Positions 40,145 to 50,231 of a stretch of DNA of 64,000 nucleotides are shown one piece after another (position 1 is the first letter of the stretch; each line of letters opens with the position of its first letter). Location: NCBI RefSeq assembly GCF_004363245.1, contig NZ_SNYV01000014.1, positions 496,001-560,000 of the forward strand. Reading direction: 5' to 3'. This DNA comes from Sphingobacterium yanglingense (GTDB lineage Bacteria > Bacteroidota > Bacteroidia > Sphingobacteriales > Sphingobacteriaceae). The notes under the pieces are model-generated. The model was not told where the DNA came from. It searched no databases and saw nothing but the letters and a program-made list of their open reading frames with translations. A program made the position numbers and the translations under genes.

Positions 40145-42697
40145 TTAAAAAGTCATTTTAATTGATCCATTCCAAGTACGTCCCCATCCCATCAATACAA
40201 AGTTGGATGTTTCGATCCCTTTCCAGTATTCGGAGGTGGCTGTTGGCTCAACATTAGATGTAGCATCAGTGATGTATAACTTATCGAATAAATTATTGAC
40301 ACTAGCACGCAAGCTTAATGTGTTCTTGTGACTGATTTGTAGTTTATAGGAAATACCAGCATCTACTAATTCGTAGTTTGGCAAATGTAATGTAGAACCT
40401 ACCTTCGGAAGGCTACCATATAGTCGCTCGTAACGTCTATAATCGGCATCGAAAGATAACCCCATTGGTAGAGAGTATTTTGCTCCAGCACCATAAGAAG
40501 TTTGTGCTGCATCGCCTACGTGTACGTCAGTCAGGTCACGGTTAGTTGTTGCCAGTTCAACACGAGCTTCATTACGAACTATAGTCGTGGCATTTCCATC
40601 ATATTTCCAGTCACCTAGTGATCCGAAACCTTTTAACCTAAAACCTTTGAATGGGCGTACTACAAAATCCAATTCCAAACCTTGGTGTACTTGTTTAACG
40701 CCATAGTTAGAGAAATATATGTAATCATTTTCTACAAGTAGAGAAGGATCATTGCTTGGATTGTACTTTTTAACATCAGCTGCTGTAGCGCGGCTAGAAC
40801 TTCCAGTAACACGGTTGTCCCATGTTGTGCGGTAAGCATTAAGGTTTACATCAAAATATTCCGACGCAAATTTATACCCAAGTTCTAAACCAACGATTTC
40901 TTCATTCTCAGCATTGGTGTTTATATCATTTCTATAGTTCATAAAAATGTTATTCTGATAAGGCTGTCTGGAGTAGATACCAGCATTACCGAATAGCGTA
41001 TGATTTTCGATAGTGTAACTCAAACCTCCTTTTGCATTGTATCCAAAATTATTTACTTTTTCAGATCTGCCTTCTCCAGTTTTATACAAGTAATAGTCTT
41101 CGCGGATATTTTGTTGTTGCGAAGCTGAACCTTGGAAGAAAGCGGTAAAACCGTCTTTTGCAAATTCAAGTTGTCCAAAAACACCTCCATAACGAATCAT
41201 TTGATCGTAATCCCATCCTAAGCGGTCTTCCGCATTTTTAGGACGATCTCCCCACGTTTTCCAAGGGTTTGTTGTATAAGTGTTAGTGATGTTGGTAACT
41301 CCAGGTAAATTCACATTTCCTTGGTGACCGATACTATTAGCTCCTAACAAATCTGTTGCTTGTTTGTAATGCTCGCCCTTATAATCACGTAAGTCAAAAC
41401 CAATATTGAAATTCCAGTAATCATTCAACTTTCGATTATAATTGGAAACAATACCATACCATTGATGGTTGTTAACTTCTGCAACCAGTAGGGGGGCTGT
41501 AAACGTTTTATCCGCTTTTTGGTAAGACTGACCACCGCCTCTCGCCATGGAAGCATATACTACAGTTGATAAAGATGCCTTATCGGAAATCTGCCAATCC
41601 CAGTTAAAGTTAGCAACGGGTTTATGGTAGAAATTTTTACGGGGATTCATTTCTACACCATTGATGATGGTAGTATTGTCGTTGAATTTACGTCCCTTTT
41701 CTAAAAAATTGCTTAATCTTGATGTGTAACCTTGGTTATGCCATTGTGGTGCACCTGTCACCATCAAGTTTAGGTTATGCTTTTCATTGACTTTGTAGCC
41801 TATAGATAGGAAGTAGTTTTGTCCTGCGCCTCCAGTCCTGTCCATATAACCATCACCACGCCAATCCGTAATCATAGCTGATACTGCAAAACCGCTTTTT
41901 AATAAACCTGTATTATAGGCCAAAGTGGATTTACGGTACATGTCGTTACCAACAGAGCGGCTGAAGAAACCACCTTCTTTCATGTCCGTAGATTTTGTAA
42001 CGAAGTTTGTGGTACCACCTACAGAAGAGATTGCTAATTTTGAAGAACCTAAACCGCGTTGGATCTGAATAACAGATGCAATATCGGTCAAGCCATTCCA
42101 GTTAGACCAGTACACCCGGCCATTGTCCATACCATTGATCGGCTGACCATTTAGTAAGAATGCGGTGTTGGATTGATCAAATCCACGCGTTGTCATTGAC
42201 GATTCCCCAAAGCCACGTGCCTGACTTGAGATATAAACAGATGGTGTATTCGCTAATGCAGCTGTAATATCCTGAGCACCTACTTTCTCTTCAATTTCAT
42301 CACGGCGGATTGTGGATACCGCAATGGGGGTCTGTCTACCCTCTGCAATATCAATCACGCCCTTTCCGACAATAACGATTTCGTCAAGAGATTGGTCCGC
42401 TGTAGGAACTAAAATAATCGTTCCGATAGTACTTTTTTCTGAAAAAGTAAGTGATTGTGGCGCATGACCAATGTACTTGATCTCTAGTTGTCCAGTGTTG
42501 TGTTCTGTTTTTAGTGTAAAATTACCATTGGCGTCTGATGACGTTCCAATTTTACTTCCAGAAACTAAAATTGTTGCTCCGGCGATAGGATGTTTCCCGT
42601 CCGTGATTTTACCGGTTATTACTTGTTGGGCTAAAGCAATATTACCAGTAAGCATGCATGCTAAGGTAGCATACAATAGGGTGGATTTTTTTTGCAT
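40145..42697 (-). CDS. TonB-dependent outer-membrane receptor with CarboxypepD_reg-like N-terminus
   Basis: 850 residues, signal peptide ending ALAQQ. Residues about 24-105 are a carboxypeptidase-regulatory-like domain (ITGKITDGKHPIAGATILVSG), then a TonB-box-like DEIVIVGKGVIDIAEG, a plug domain (TTRGFDQSNTAFLLNGQPING) and a 22-strand barrel region ending in KMTF. It lacks the SusC signature and no SusD gene is beside it, so it is a single-gene receptor, possibly for a metal chelate or cofactor; the ligand is unknown. Confidence 0.92.
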   Translation of the reverse strand: MQKKSTLLYATLACMLTGNIALAQQVITGKITDGKHPIAGATILVSGSKIGTSSDANGNFTLKTEHNTGQLEIKYIGHAPQSLTFSEKSTIGTIILVPTADQSLDEIVIVGKGVIDIAEGRQTPIAVSTIRRDEIEEKVGAQDITAALANTPSVYISSQARGFGESSMTTRGFDQSNTAFLLNGQPINGMDNGRVYWSNWNGLTDIASVIQIQRGLGSSKLAISSVGGTTNFVTKSTDMKEGGFFSRSVGNDMYRKSTLAYNTGLLKSGFAVSAMITDWRGDGYMDRTGGAGQNYFLSIGYKVNEKHNLNLMVTGAPQWHNQGYTSRLSNFLEKGRKFNDNTTIINGVEMNPRKNFYHKPVANFNWDWQISDKASLSTVVYASMARGGGQSYQKADKTFTAPLLVAEVNNHQWYGIVSNYNRKLNDYWNFNIGFDLRDYKGEHYKQATDLLGANSIGHQGNVNLPGVTNITNTYTTNPWKTWGDRPKNAEDRLGWDYDQMIRYGGVFGQLEFAKDGFTAFFQGSASQQQNIREDYYLYKTGEGRSEKVNNFGYNAKGGLSYTIENHTLFGNAGIYSRQPYQNNIFMNYRNDINTNAENEEIVGLELGYKFASEYFDVNLNAYRTTWDNRVTGSSSRATAADVKKYNPSNDPSLLVENDYIYFSNYGVKQVHQGLELDFVVRPFKGFRLKGFGSLGDWKYDGNATTIVRNEARVELATTNRDLTDVHVGDAAQTSYGAGAKYSLPMGLSFDADYRRYERLYGSLPKVGSTLHLPNYELVDAGISYKLQISHKNTLSLRASVNNLFDKLYITDATSNVEPTATSEYWKGIETSNFVLMGWGRTWNGSIKMTF

Positions 42698-43139
42698 TAT
42701 TAGATTAGCTATAAATTTGGCGCAAAGGTAGGGTTTTTTATGTTCCGATAAAGCATTGTTTTGAAGTAAAATACACGTTTTTTAAGTATTTATTATTTTC
42801 AGCCATTTTGTTGTTTATAACGGAAAAATGTTAGTTAGGAAATTGTTTTAAAAAATTAACATTGTTACGTTCGGCCGTTCGCTTTGCAAAATAATTTAAC
42901 GATTTCATAAATGTTAATTTTTGTTAAAAGTATAATTTTTGGTGTCAAATCAAATTAAGTTTTTAACAAGCTGTTCTTATTTCTAAGATGTTTTGAAATA
43001 AGTGTAATTTTTGTTGAAATATGAAGCTTATGTTTTGTGTTATATGTTGATTTACTGTATATTAAATTTATGTTAAGTGCGTCTTTTTGATAACACTCTT
43101 GTTAGTTTTGTTGTCGATTTAACTATCTTAAAAATAAAT
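42698..43139. other. 442-bp divergent intergenic region
   Basis: Very AT-rich spacer between two divergently transcribed outer-membrane receptor genes. Apart from the -7 box of the left gene at 42723-42730 and a weak TAAGTTTT near 42956, I see no gene, tRNA or strong hairpin. Its length and composition suggest a regulated promoter region for the right-hand gene. Confidence 0.5.
42723..42730 (-). promoter_or_regulatory. -7 element of the 850-residue TonB receptor gene
   Basis: Reverse-strand TACCTTTG followed by CG is a perfect TAnnTTTG box, 25 bases before the start codon at 42697. No convincing -33 TTG. Confidence 0.5.
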
Positions 43140-46100
43140 ATGAAAAAATCTTTACTTTTTTTCGCTTTGGTTTTAGCCAGTTATGGTACCGTTCAGGCGC
43201 AGGTTACTACAAGTAGCATGAATGGAGTTGTGACCGAGTCTTCAGGACATGTTACAGTTGGAGCTACAATTAAAGCAATCCACTTGCCTTCGGGAACCGC
43301 CTATTCTGGTTCTGCTAATTCAACTGGTCGGTTTAATCTAGCCAATATGCGTGTGGGAGGGCCTTACCGCGTCGAAGTTACTTATGTAGGACAGAATCCT
43401 ATCGTGTATGAGGATGTCTATCTTCAATTGGGACAAGCTTTTGTGTTAAATCCAATCTTTGGTGACACGGCTAAAGCTTTAGACGAAGTAACTGTGACAG
43501 GTAGAAGAGGAGCATCAGTACTAAAGTCTGGAGCTTCAACACGTGTTGGGCAACGCCAGATTCAGGTATTACCTCAAACCTCTCGTAGTATTACAGAGTT
43601 TACTCGTCTTACTCCTCAGGCAAATGGAACATCATTTGCTGGTAGAGATGCACGTTATAATAATCTACAAATTGATGGTGCTAACTTTAATAACGGATTT
43701 GGAACGGATACAAATAACCCTCTTCCTGGAGGACGTTCCCAACCTATTTCTTTGGATGCAATCGAAGAAATTTCTGTTAACATAGCGCCATTTGATATAA
43801 CACAATCTGGATTTACAGGAGCCGGAATCAATGCCGTAACCAAATCTGGTACAAATACATTTCATGGAACGGCCTATGGTTATTTTACGAATGAGAACCT
43901 TAACGGCTATAAAATTAACGGAGAAAAAGGTCCTGATTTTGTTTTGGGAGCAAAAAAGAATTTTGGTGTTACAGTTGGAGGGCCTATTATAAAAGATAAG
44001 TTATTCTTCTTTTTATCTGCCGAACGTGAGGCAGCTACGGGGGCTAACGCTTCTGGTGCCAATTTATGGAAGGCTTCAAAAGATGGAACGGCAAATATAG
44101 CTCAGAATATTTCACGTGTAAAAGAGGATGACTTAATAGCTGTTCAAAACCATCTTAAGACAGTTTGGGGCTATGATCCAGGAGCATATCAGGGATTTGC
44201 AAATACTGCTGAACAATATGGTAATAAGTTCTTAGCACGTATTGATTATAATATTAACGATAAGCATAAATTAGCATTCCGTTATAACGTATTACGTGGA
44301 GAATCTAATCAGATTACAAATAATGACTCTGGACCTAGACCTCGTTCGACATCATATAGGATTTCGGAAAATTCAATGGCTTTTCAGAATGCACATTATA
44401 GTTTTGAGAATATTGTTCGATCTTTTACTACAGAGTTGAATTCGTCCTTTAATTCAATCTTTTCTAATAAGTTCTTATTCACTTATTCAAAGATTCAAGA
44501 GCGACGCAAAACACCTTCGGATCAATTGTTCCCTTTTGTTGATATTTGGGATGGTAACGTTGGATCAAACCCTGCAGTTGGAACTGCTAACTATATGAGT
44601 TTTGGTACAGAGCTTTTCTCCTACAAAAATGACGTAGTGAATGATAATTACTCTTTTACCAATAATTTGAATATGAATTTCGGTAAGCATAATATTACTG
44701 CTGGAGCTGCTTTTGAAATTCAAAAATTTGGTAATTCTTATACCCGTATGGGGACTGGGTACTATCGTTATGCTTCTGTAGCTGATTTCTTAAAAACAGG
44801 GACCCCTCAGGAAGTAGCGCCTATTATGTATGGTATTACTTATCCTTATGAAGGTCAGGATACATATTCAAGAATTAATTTTGGTTTAGCCTCTTTGTAT
44901 GCTCAGGATCGTTTTTCAGTAAATGATCAGTTAGATTTGACTTTTGGCTTACGGGCAGAATTGCCAATTTATATTAATAAACTGGCAGGGAATAAATCTA
45001 TAGATGCTCTAGAGCTTTTAGATATTAATGGAAATCCAAGACATTACTCGTCTAGTACTTGGCCTAAATCTCGTGTTATGTTATCTCCTCGTTTAGGATT
45101 TAATTATGATGTATTTGGAGATCGTAGCCTGACTCTTCGTGGTGGTACGGGGATTTTTACAGGCCGTATCCCATTCGTGTGGTTGACAAATATGCCAACA
45201 GCTTCTGGAGTTTTACAAAATACAATAGAACCAGACGGATATAATGCTGTCAAAGATTGGATTGGAGGAATTAGATTCCAACCAAATGATCCTTACTATT
45301 ATGTTAATAATGTTCCTGCCGGAGGTGAGAATGTGTTTATAAAAACACCCAACGAAGGAGCTCCCGCTACTTTTGCCTTAGTGGATGATAATTTTAGAAT
45401 GCCGATGGTATGGAGATCAAGCTTGGGGGTAGATTATCAGATACCGAATACTCCAGTTACCTTAATAACCGATCTATTGTATACTAAGGATGTCTATGCA
45501 GTAATGCAGTTTGGTGCAAATCGTAAATCTTCTAAAAACTTCTTAAATAATGCAGGCGATAATCGAGAGCTTTACACTAATTTGAGCGATTATAGATATA
45601 ATGATAAAATTGGAGCGAATAGTGCTACTGTCTTAACGAACACAAGTGTTAAAGGATATGCTTTATCTGCTACTTTCGGAGCTTCAGTATCTAGATGGAA
45701 CGGCTTGTCTGGTTCGGTGTTCTATACTTACTCTAAAGCAAAAGATGTTTCGGCAAACAGCGGATCCAGTGCAGCATCAGCTTGGGGGGCGTCTCCGGTA
45801 ATCAATTCACCTAATGACATGATGTTGCATACCTCTAATTTTGCTATTCCACATCGTGTTGTTGCTAACATTAGTTATACTATCAAGAATACTACATTGG
45901 GGATATACTATGACGGATCTCATCAAGGCCGTTACTCCTATTACTACCAAAATGACCTCAACGGTGATGGTTTAGCTGTTGATTTAATGTACTTACCCAA
46001 TAAGGCTTCTGACTTGAGGTTCGAAGAATATTCTGTAAACTACAAAAATTCAGCAGGACAAACGGTAAGTAAAAAATTCACTGTAGATGATCAAGAAAAA

Positions 46101-46514
46101 GCGCTCGAAGCTTTCATTGCTGAAAATAACTTAGAGAGTTATCGAGGTAAGTATTTGCCAAGAAATGAGTTCTTAATGCCTTGGTTGAATAGATTTGATG
46201 TGCGCTGGACACAAGATTTATTTAGTAATATTGGAATGAAAGGTGATAAATTACAAATGACGGTGGATATTGTAAACTTTGCAAACTTGCTAAATTCAAA
46301 TTGGGGAGTTCAAACAAATATATTAAGCGCGGGAAGAAATATTTTGACTACGCGTAGTATTGATAATCAGAATGTACCAACTTTTCGTATGATGAACAAT
46401 ACGGATGCGAATATTGATAATGGAGCTCCTTACTTGGTTAATACTCCATTCCGTCCAGCAAGTACAAAAGGTACAACTTGGACAGCAACGTTGGGATTGC
46501 GTTACGCTTTCTAG
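43140..46514 (+). CDS. Oar-like TonB-dependent outer-membrane protein
   Basis: 1124 residues from ATG 43140, which begins a proper signal peptide (MKKSLLFFALVLASYG, cleavage near VQAQV); the frame upstream to 43077 is unlikely to be translated. A carboxypeptidase-regulatory-like domain (about 25-110) leads to a plug with LDEVTVTGRRG, NLQIDGANFNNGFG and DAIEEISVNIAPFDITQSG, the Oar pattern, then the sequence GAGINAVTKSGTNTFHG and a barrel ending LGLRYAF. Oar-type proteins are abundant surface proteins linked in Myxococcus to development; here a peptide or nutrient uptake role is more likely. Confidence 0.92.
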   Translation: MKKSLLFFALVLASYGTVQAQVTTSSMNGVVTESSGHVTVGATIKAIHLPSGTAYSGSANSTGRFNLANMRVGGPYRVEVTYVGQNPIVYEDVYLQLGQAFVLNPIFGDTAKALDEVTVTGRRGASVLKSGASTRVGQRQIQVLPQTSRSITEFTRLTPQANGTSFAGRDARYNNLQIDGANFNNGFGTDTNNPLPGGRSQPISLDAIEEISVNIAPFDITQSGFTGAGINAVTKSGTNTFHGTAYGYFTNENLNGYKINGEKGPDFVLGAKKNFGVTVGGPIIKDKLFFFLSAEREAATGANASGANLWKASKDGTANIAQNISRVKEDDLIAVQNHLKTVWGYDPGAYQGFANTAEQYGNKFLARIDYNINDKHKLAFRYNVLRGESNQITNNDSGPRPRSTSYRISENSMAFQNAHYSFENIVRSFTTELNSSFNSIFSNKFLFTYSKIQERRKTPSDQLFPFVDIWDGNVGSNPAVGTANYMSFGTELFSYKNDVVNDNYSFTNNLNMNFGKHNITAGAAFEIQKFGNSYTRMGTGYYRYASVADFLKTGTPQEVAPIMYGITYPYEGQDTYSRINFGLASLYAQDRFSVNDQLDLTFGLRAELPIYINKLAGNKSIDALELLDINGNPRHYSSSTWPKSRVMLSPRLGFNYDVFGDRSLTLRGGTGIFTGRIPFVWLTNMPTASGVLQNTIEPDGYNAVKDWIGGIRFQPNDPYYYVNNVPAGGENVFIKTPNEGAPATFALVDDNFRMPMVWRSSLGVDYQIPNTPVTLITDLLYTKDVYAVMQFGANRKSSKNFLNNAGDNRELYTNLSDYRYNDKIGANSATVLTNTSVKGYALSATFGASVSRWNGLSGSVFYTYSKAKDVSANSGSSAASAWGASPVINSPNDMMLHTSNFAIPHRVVANISYTIKNTTLGIYYDGSHQGRYSYYYQNDLNGDGLAVDLMYLPNKASDLRFEEYSVNYKNSAGQTVSKKFTVDDQEKALEAFIAENNLESYRGKYLPRNEFLMPWLNRFDVRWTQDLFSNIGMKGDKLQMTVDIVNFANLLNSNWGVQTNILSAGRNILTTRSIDNQNVPTFRMMNNTDANIDNGAPYLVNTPFRPASTKGTTWTATLGLRYAF

Positions 46515-46538
46515 TATTTGAGAATAGTAGTATTTATA

Positions 46539-46571
46539 AAAACCCCTTAACCAGTTTGGTTAAGGGGTTTT
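46539..46571. terminator. bidirectional terminator after the Oar-like gene
   Basis: AAAACCCCTTAACC (46539-46552) and GGTTAAGGGGTTTT (46558-46571) are exact complements around a 5-base loop, placed between convergent genes. Confidence 0.85.
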
Positions 46572-46591
46572 ACTTTTTGTAAAATACCTTA

Positions 46592-47296
46592 TTAAAAATT
46601 CGGTTTCAATAGATACTTATCGTAGAAACGGAAGATATGTTCGACGGCTTCTTCCGCGGTGTCTACCAAGCGGAATAACTTGAGGTCTTCTGAAGCAATG
46701 TAAGCATTGCTAAGCATAGTTTTCTCTACCCATTCCAATAATCCACCCCAATAATCCGAACCTACTAAAATAATAGGGAAACGAGCGATTTTGCCCGTCT
46801 GGATTAGCGTTATAGCTTCAAATAATTCGTCCATAGTACCAAATCCTCCAGGCATGACAATATATCCTTGCGAATATTTCATAAACATTACCTTGCGGAC
46901 AAAGAAGTAATTGAACTCCATGATTTTGTCCCTGTCGATATATTTGTTGTGAAATTGTTCGAAAGGAAGTTCAATATTCAAGCCTACAGACTTACCGCCA
47001 GCAAGATAGGCACCTTTATTGGCGGCTTCCATAATACCAGGTCCTCCACCCGAAATAACTCCATACCCTTTTTCTGCTAAAAGCTTGGCAATTTCTACTG
47101 CCATCTCATAATAATGATGCGTCTCTGGTGTACGTGCCGAACCAAAGATAGATACACAAGGTCCGATTTTTGCCAGTTTCTCAAAACCATCTACAAACTC
47201 GGACATGATTTTGAAAATCTGCCATGAGTCCTTAACTTTTATTTCCTGCCACGTCTTATTGGCAAATGAATTTCTAATTCTATTCTCTCCTGTCAT
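46592..47296 (-). CDS. LOG-family nucleoside 5'-monophosphate phosphoribohydrolase (TIGR00730)
   Basis: 234 residues from ATG 47296; the longer frame to 47356 adds a hydrophobic stretch not seen in the family. Rossmann-like fold with the SIFGSARTP start, SGGGPGIMEAANKGA and the catalytic PGGFGTMDELFEA (PGGxGTxxE). The family releases bases from nucleoside monophosphates and includes cytokinin-activating LOG enzymes; the bacterial role is probably nucleotide salvage or purine turnover. Confidence 0.9.
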   Translation of the reverse strand: MTGENRIRNSFANKTWQEIKVKDSWQIFKIMSEFVDGFEKLAKIGPCVSIFGSARTPETHHYYEMAVEIAKLLAEKGYGVISGGGPGIMEAANKGAYLAGGKSVGLNIELPFEQFHNKYIDRDKIMEFNYFFVRKVMFMKYSQGYIVMPGGFGTMDELFEAITLIQTGKIARFPIILVGSDYWGGLLEWVEKTMLSNAYIASEDLKLFRLVDTAEEAVEHIFRFYDKYLLKPNF

Positions 47297-47406
47297 ATAT
47301 ACGTAGATATCGTGAACAATATGCCACAATATAATCAAACAGAAAAGAGTATGCAATACCAGAATTGAAAAGAATCGGTTAATGCTGAAAATAGAAAATT
47401 ACTTTT

Positions 47407-47414
47407 TATTTTTG
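47407..47414 (+). promoter_or_regulatory. -7 element of recR, close to the start codon
   Basis: TATTTTTG followed by CC matches TAnnTTTG exactly and ends four bases before the recR ATG (47419). Transcription would start at or next to the ATG, giving a leaderless or nearly leaderless message. The -33 region is not a clear match. Confidence 0.45.
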
Positions 47415-47418
47415 CCAA

Positions 47419-48033
47419 ATGAACTTCTCCTCCAAATTATTGCAAAACGCTGTCGAAGAGTTTGGGCGTTTACCAGGGATTGGTAACAAGACTGCTTTAC
47501 GGTTAGTGTTGCACCTTTTGAAACAATCCAATCAGGAGGTGAGCCGCTTTACGCAGTCTATCGATCAGCTCAAAGAGAAGATTCGTTATTGTCAGGTGTG
47601 TTATAATATATCGGATGACCCAACCTGTGAAATCTGTCAATCGATAAAGCGGGATAAATCGACCATATGTGTTGTTGAAGATACGCGTGACGTGATGGCT
47701 ATTGAGAATACAAATCAGTATCAAGGAGTGTATCATGTCCTTGGCGGATTGATATCACCAATGGATGGTATAGGTCCGTCTGATTTAAAAATTGAGGGGC
47801 TCCTAGAGCGGTTGCGAAAAGGAGAGGTTAAGGAGATTATATTGGCCCTTAGTGCAACTATGGAAGGAGATACGACGATATTTTATCTCTGTCGTAAGCT
47901 TCGCGAGTTTGATGTACAGGTAAGTACGATTGCTCGTGGTATTGCATTTGGCGGAGAGTTGGAATATGTAGATGAGATTACTTTAGGAAGGTCTATCTTG
48001 ACACGTGTGCCTTATGAACGAAATGTAGGTTAA
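47419..48033 (+). CDS. recR: recombination mediator protein RecR
   Basis: 204 residues, the usual length. Helix-hairpin-helix at the N-terminus (LPGIGNKTALRLVLHLL), a four-cysteine zinc motif (CQVCYNISDDPTCEIC), then a Toprim domain with CVVEDTRDVMAIE and YHVLGGLISPMDGIGP. Acts with RecO and RecF in loading RecA at gaps. Its last four bases overlap the convergent MFS gene. Confidence 0.97.
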   Translation: MNFSSKLLQNAVEEFGRLPGIGNKTALRLVLHLLKQSNQEVSRFTQSIDQLKEKIRYCQVCYNISDDPTCEICQSIKRDKSTICVVEDTRDVMAIENTNQYQGVYHVLGGLISPMDGIGPSDLKIEGLLERLRKGEVKEIILALSATMEGDTTIFYLCRKLREFDVQVSTIARGIAFGGELEYVDEITLGRSILTRVPYERNVG

Positions 48034-49250
48034 CTTTCCTTCATTTTGGATATTATCCAATAAAAAGCAAGACTCACTATCAATAAAACAGTCCCTGTAG
48101 TTTTCCACAGCACTTGGTATCCAAAATGTTCGGCAACATAGGTACCTAAGTAGGGCGAGAAAATATTGGCGGCGGCAAATGCTAATGAGTTAAACCCCAT
48201 GTATGCTCCTTGATTATTTTTCCCAGCTCGTTGTATAGAAATAGTGGCGGTATAGGGAAGTGTTAGCATTTCACCTGTAGAAAGTACCAGCATGGCTAGA
48301 AAGAGCCATATCATCCCAAAATCAAAGTTGAGCATGTAATAGGACCCAGCAGCAATAGCTGTACCGATCAGCATAATCTGTCTGACTGTCATACGGTTTT
48401 CAATAAGGTGTATCAAAACCATTTCGAACAGAACAATAACAAAACCACTGAATCCGAGAAGCAGACCAATTTGACTGGCATCGAGATGATGGACATCCCG
48501 GTAGAATAGAGGGAGAGTCGTTATCAACTGAAAAAATGCCATCGAGAAGAGGAAACAGAAAATATTGAATCCTATAAATAAACCATCTCGGTATGCGTTT
48601 TTCTCTGGTGTACTACTGTTTGTTGGGGCTTCTTGGGGCTGTGGGTGACTGTATTTGTTATTCCCTTTTTTGTTCCTAAAAAAGTAAATAAAGACGATGG
48701 CTGCAATACTAGCGGCGATGGCGTTGCCGTAGAAAATCCAGTTGTACGAAAAAGTTGCCAAGAAGCCACCTAAAGCAGGCCCTATGGAAAAGCCTAGATT
48801 AACGGCCATACGGTTTAAAGAGTATGCCCGGGTGATATTTTCAGGCTTAGCGTATCGTGCTACTGACACGGAGTTGGCAGGTCTGAAAGTGTCTGCTACA
48901 AGTGTCAGTATAAAAATCATTACTGCTAAAGTCTCAAAAGTCCGAAAAAGAGGAAGTATGAGAAACAGCGGAATTACAAGGATAAGACTCCAGGTCTGTA
49001 CCTTGAAATTACCAAATCTATCTGTAAGCCAACCTCCAAGCCAAGAACCCGCTACTGAGCCGAGCCCAAAACAGCCCAGCACCAAACCGATCTGCGTTTT
49101 GGAAAAGTTGAGTTCTGATGACATGTATATCCCTAGAAATGGAATAACCATAGAACCCGTACGGTTGATGAGCATTACCAAGGCTAATAGCCAGGCAGCA
49201 GGGGATAATCCTTTATAAGAATTTATATAGAGACGTACGAGGGCTTTCAA
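48030..49250 (-). CDS. MFS transporter
   Basis: 406 residues and twelve predicted helices with a charged central loop (RNKKGNNKYSHPQPQE). The MFS loop 2-3 motif is GSWLGGWLTDRFGNFK. It resembles drug/proton antiporters of the MDR-like type, but the substrate cannot be inferred. It lies 15 bases after the nucleotidase catalytic gene, so it may share that operon; a nucleoside-related substrate is a speculation from context. Confidence 0.88.
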   Translation of the reverse strand: MKALVRLYINSYKGLSPAAWLLALVMLINRTGSMVIPFLGIYMSSELNFSKTQIGLVLGCFGLGSVAGSWLGGWLTDRFGNFKVQTWSLILVIPLFLILPLFRTFETLAVMIFILTLVADTFRPANSVSVARYAKPENITRAYSLNRMAVNLGFSIGPALGGFLATFSYNWIFYGNAIAASIAAIVFIYFFRNKKGNNKYSHPQPQEAPTNSSTPEKNAYRDGLFIGFNIFCFLFSMAFFQLITTLPLFYRDVHHLDASQIGLLLGFSGFVIVLFEMVLIHLIENRMTVRQIMLIGTAIAAGSYYMLNFDFGMIWLFLAMLVLSTGEMLTLPYTATISIQRAGKNNQGAYMGFNSLAFAAANIFSPYLGTYVAEHFGYQVLWKTTGTVLLIVSLAFYWIISKMKES

Positions 49251-49265
49251 TGTTGCTATGAAAAT

Positions 49266-50231
49266 CTAGGCAAGTGATTGTTCTAAACTTTTGTCAATTG
49301 TATAATTACTGCTTAGTAATATCTGTTTGCGTTTTGTCTTAGGGTTAAGGATAAAATCAATTCGTCCAAAGCTTGCCCCTCCAAAACCAACTTGATTTAC
49401 CAATGTGATTTTTCCATCGAGATTCTTAACCTCTATAGGTTTTTCTAAAAATGTATGGGTATGCCCACCTATGATTAGGTCGATATCTCTGCTATTGGCA
49501 GCAAGTTTTAAATCAGAGATGGTATCGTCTTTGTAAGAGTAGCCCATGTGGGAAAGACATATCACAAGATCGCACTTAAGGTCTTTTTTTAGCTTAGGAA
49601 CAATGCGATTAGTCACTTCCATCGGATCAAGGTATTTCATGCCTTTGTAACCGTTAGGGTCGACCAAGCCCTCCACATTGACTCCGAGTGCGAATACACC
49701 GATTTTTACGCCATCTCTCTCAAATAAAAGGTATTCCTTGGTTTTTCCTGCAAGAACAGTTTCCGAAAAATCATAATTGGAGGTGATAAAGGGGAAGTTG
49801 GCCTTGTCAAAGTGCTTTAAGATACCTTGGAGGCCATTGTCAAATTCATGGTTGCCGAATGTCCCAGCATCGTACTTCAGTTTTGACATTAGCTCCAGTT
49901 CGACTTGTCCGTCGAACAAATTGAAATAGGGGGTACCCTGGAACATATCTCCAGCATCAAACAACAGGACATTTTTTTCTTCCGACCTTATTTTTTGGAT
50001 TAATGTACTCCTACGCGCCACACCTCCTAAGCCCTGCATCCTTGAGCCGTCCATTGGAAATGGTTCGATACGACTATGCACATCATTACTATGTAATATG
50101 GTTATTTTGACATCTTTTGATTTCGATGAACTTTTAGCAAAACTATCGAAAGGGGCGAAAGAAGCCAATAGACCTAAAGCGGCCGCTCTTTTTAGAAATA
50201 ATCTTCTATTTAATGACTGTAACTCTTCCAT
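49266..50231 (-). CDS. 5'-nucleotidase-type metallophosphatase with Tat-like signal
   Basis: 321 residues covering only the N-terminal metallophosphoesterase domain of UshA-like nucleotidases: ITILHSNDVHSRIEPF, FDAGDMFQGTPYFNL, GTFGNHEFDNG and IGGHTHTFLEKPI supply the two-metal site. The N-terminus NRRLFLKRAAALGLLASFAP has the twin-arginine RRxFLK motif, so folded export by Tat is likely. The missing C-terminal substrate domain is encoded by the gene just upstream, with a 26-base overlap. Confidence 0.9.
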   Translation of the reverse strand: MEELQSLNRRLFLKRAAALGLLASFAPFDSFAKSSSKSKDVKITILHSNDVHSRIEPFPMDGSRMQGLGGVARRSTLIQKIRSEEKNVLLFDAGDMFQGTPYFNLFDGQVELELMSKLKYDAGTFGNHEFDNGLQGILKHFDKANFPFITSNYDFSETVLAGKTKEYLLFERDGVKIGVFALGVNVEGLVDPNGYKGMKYLDPMEVTNRIVPKLKKDLKCDLVICLSHMGYSYKDDTISDLKLAANSRDIDLIIGGHTHTFLEKPIEVKNLDGKITLVNQVGFGGASFGRIDFILNPKTKRKQILLSSNYTIDKSLEQSLA

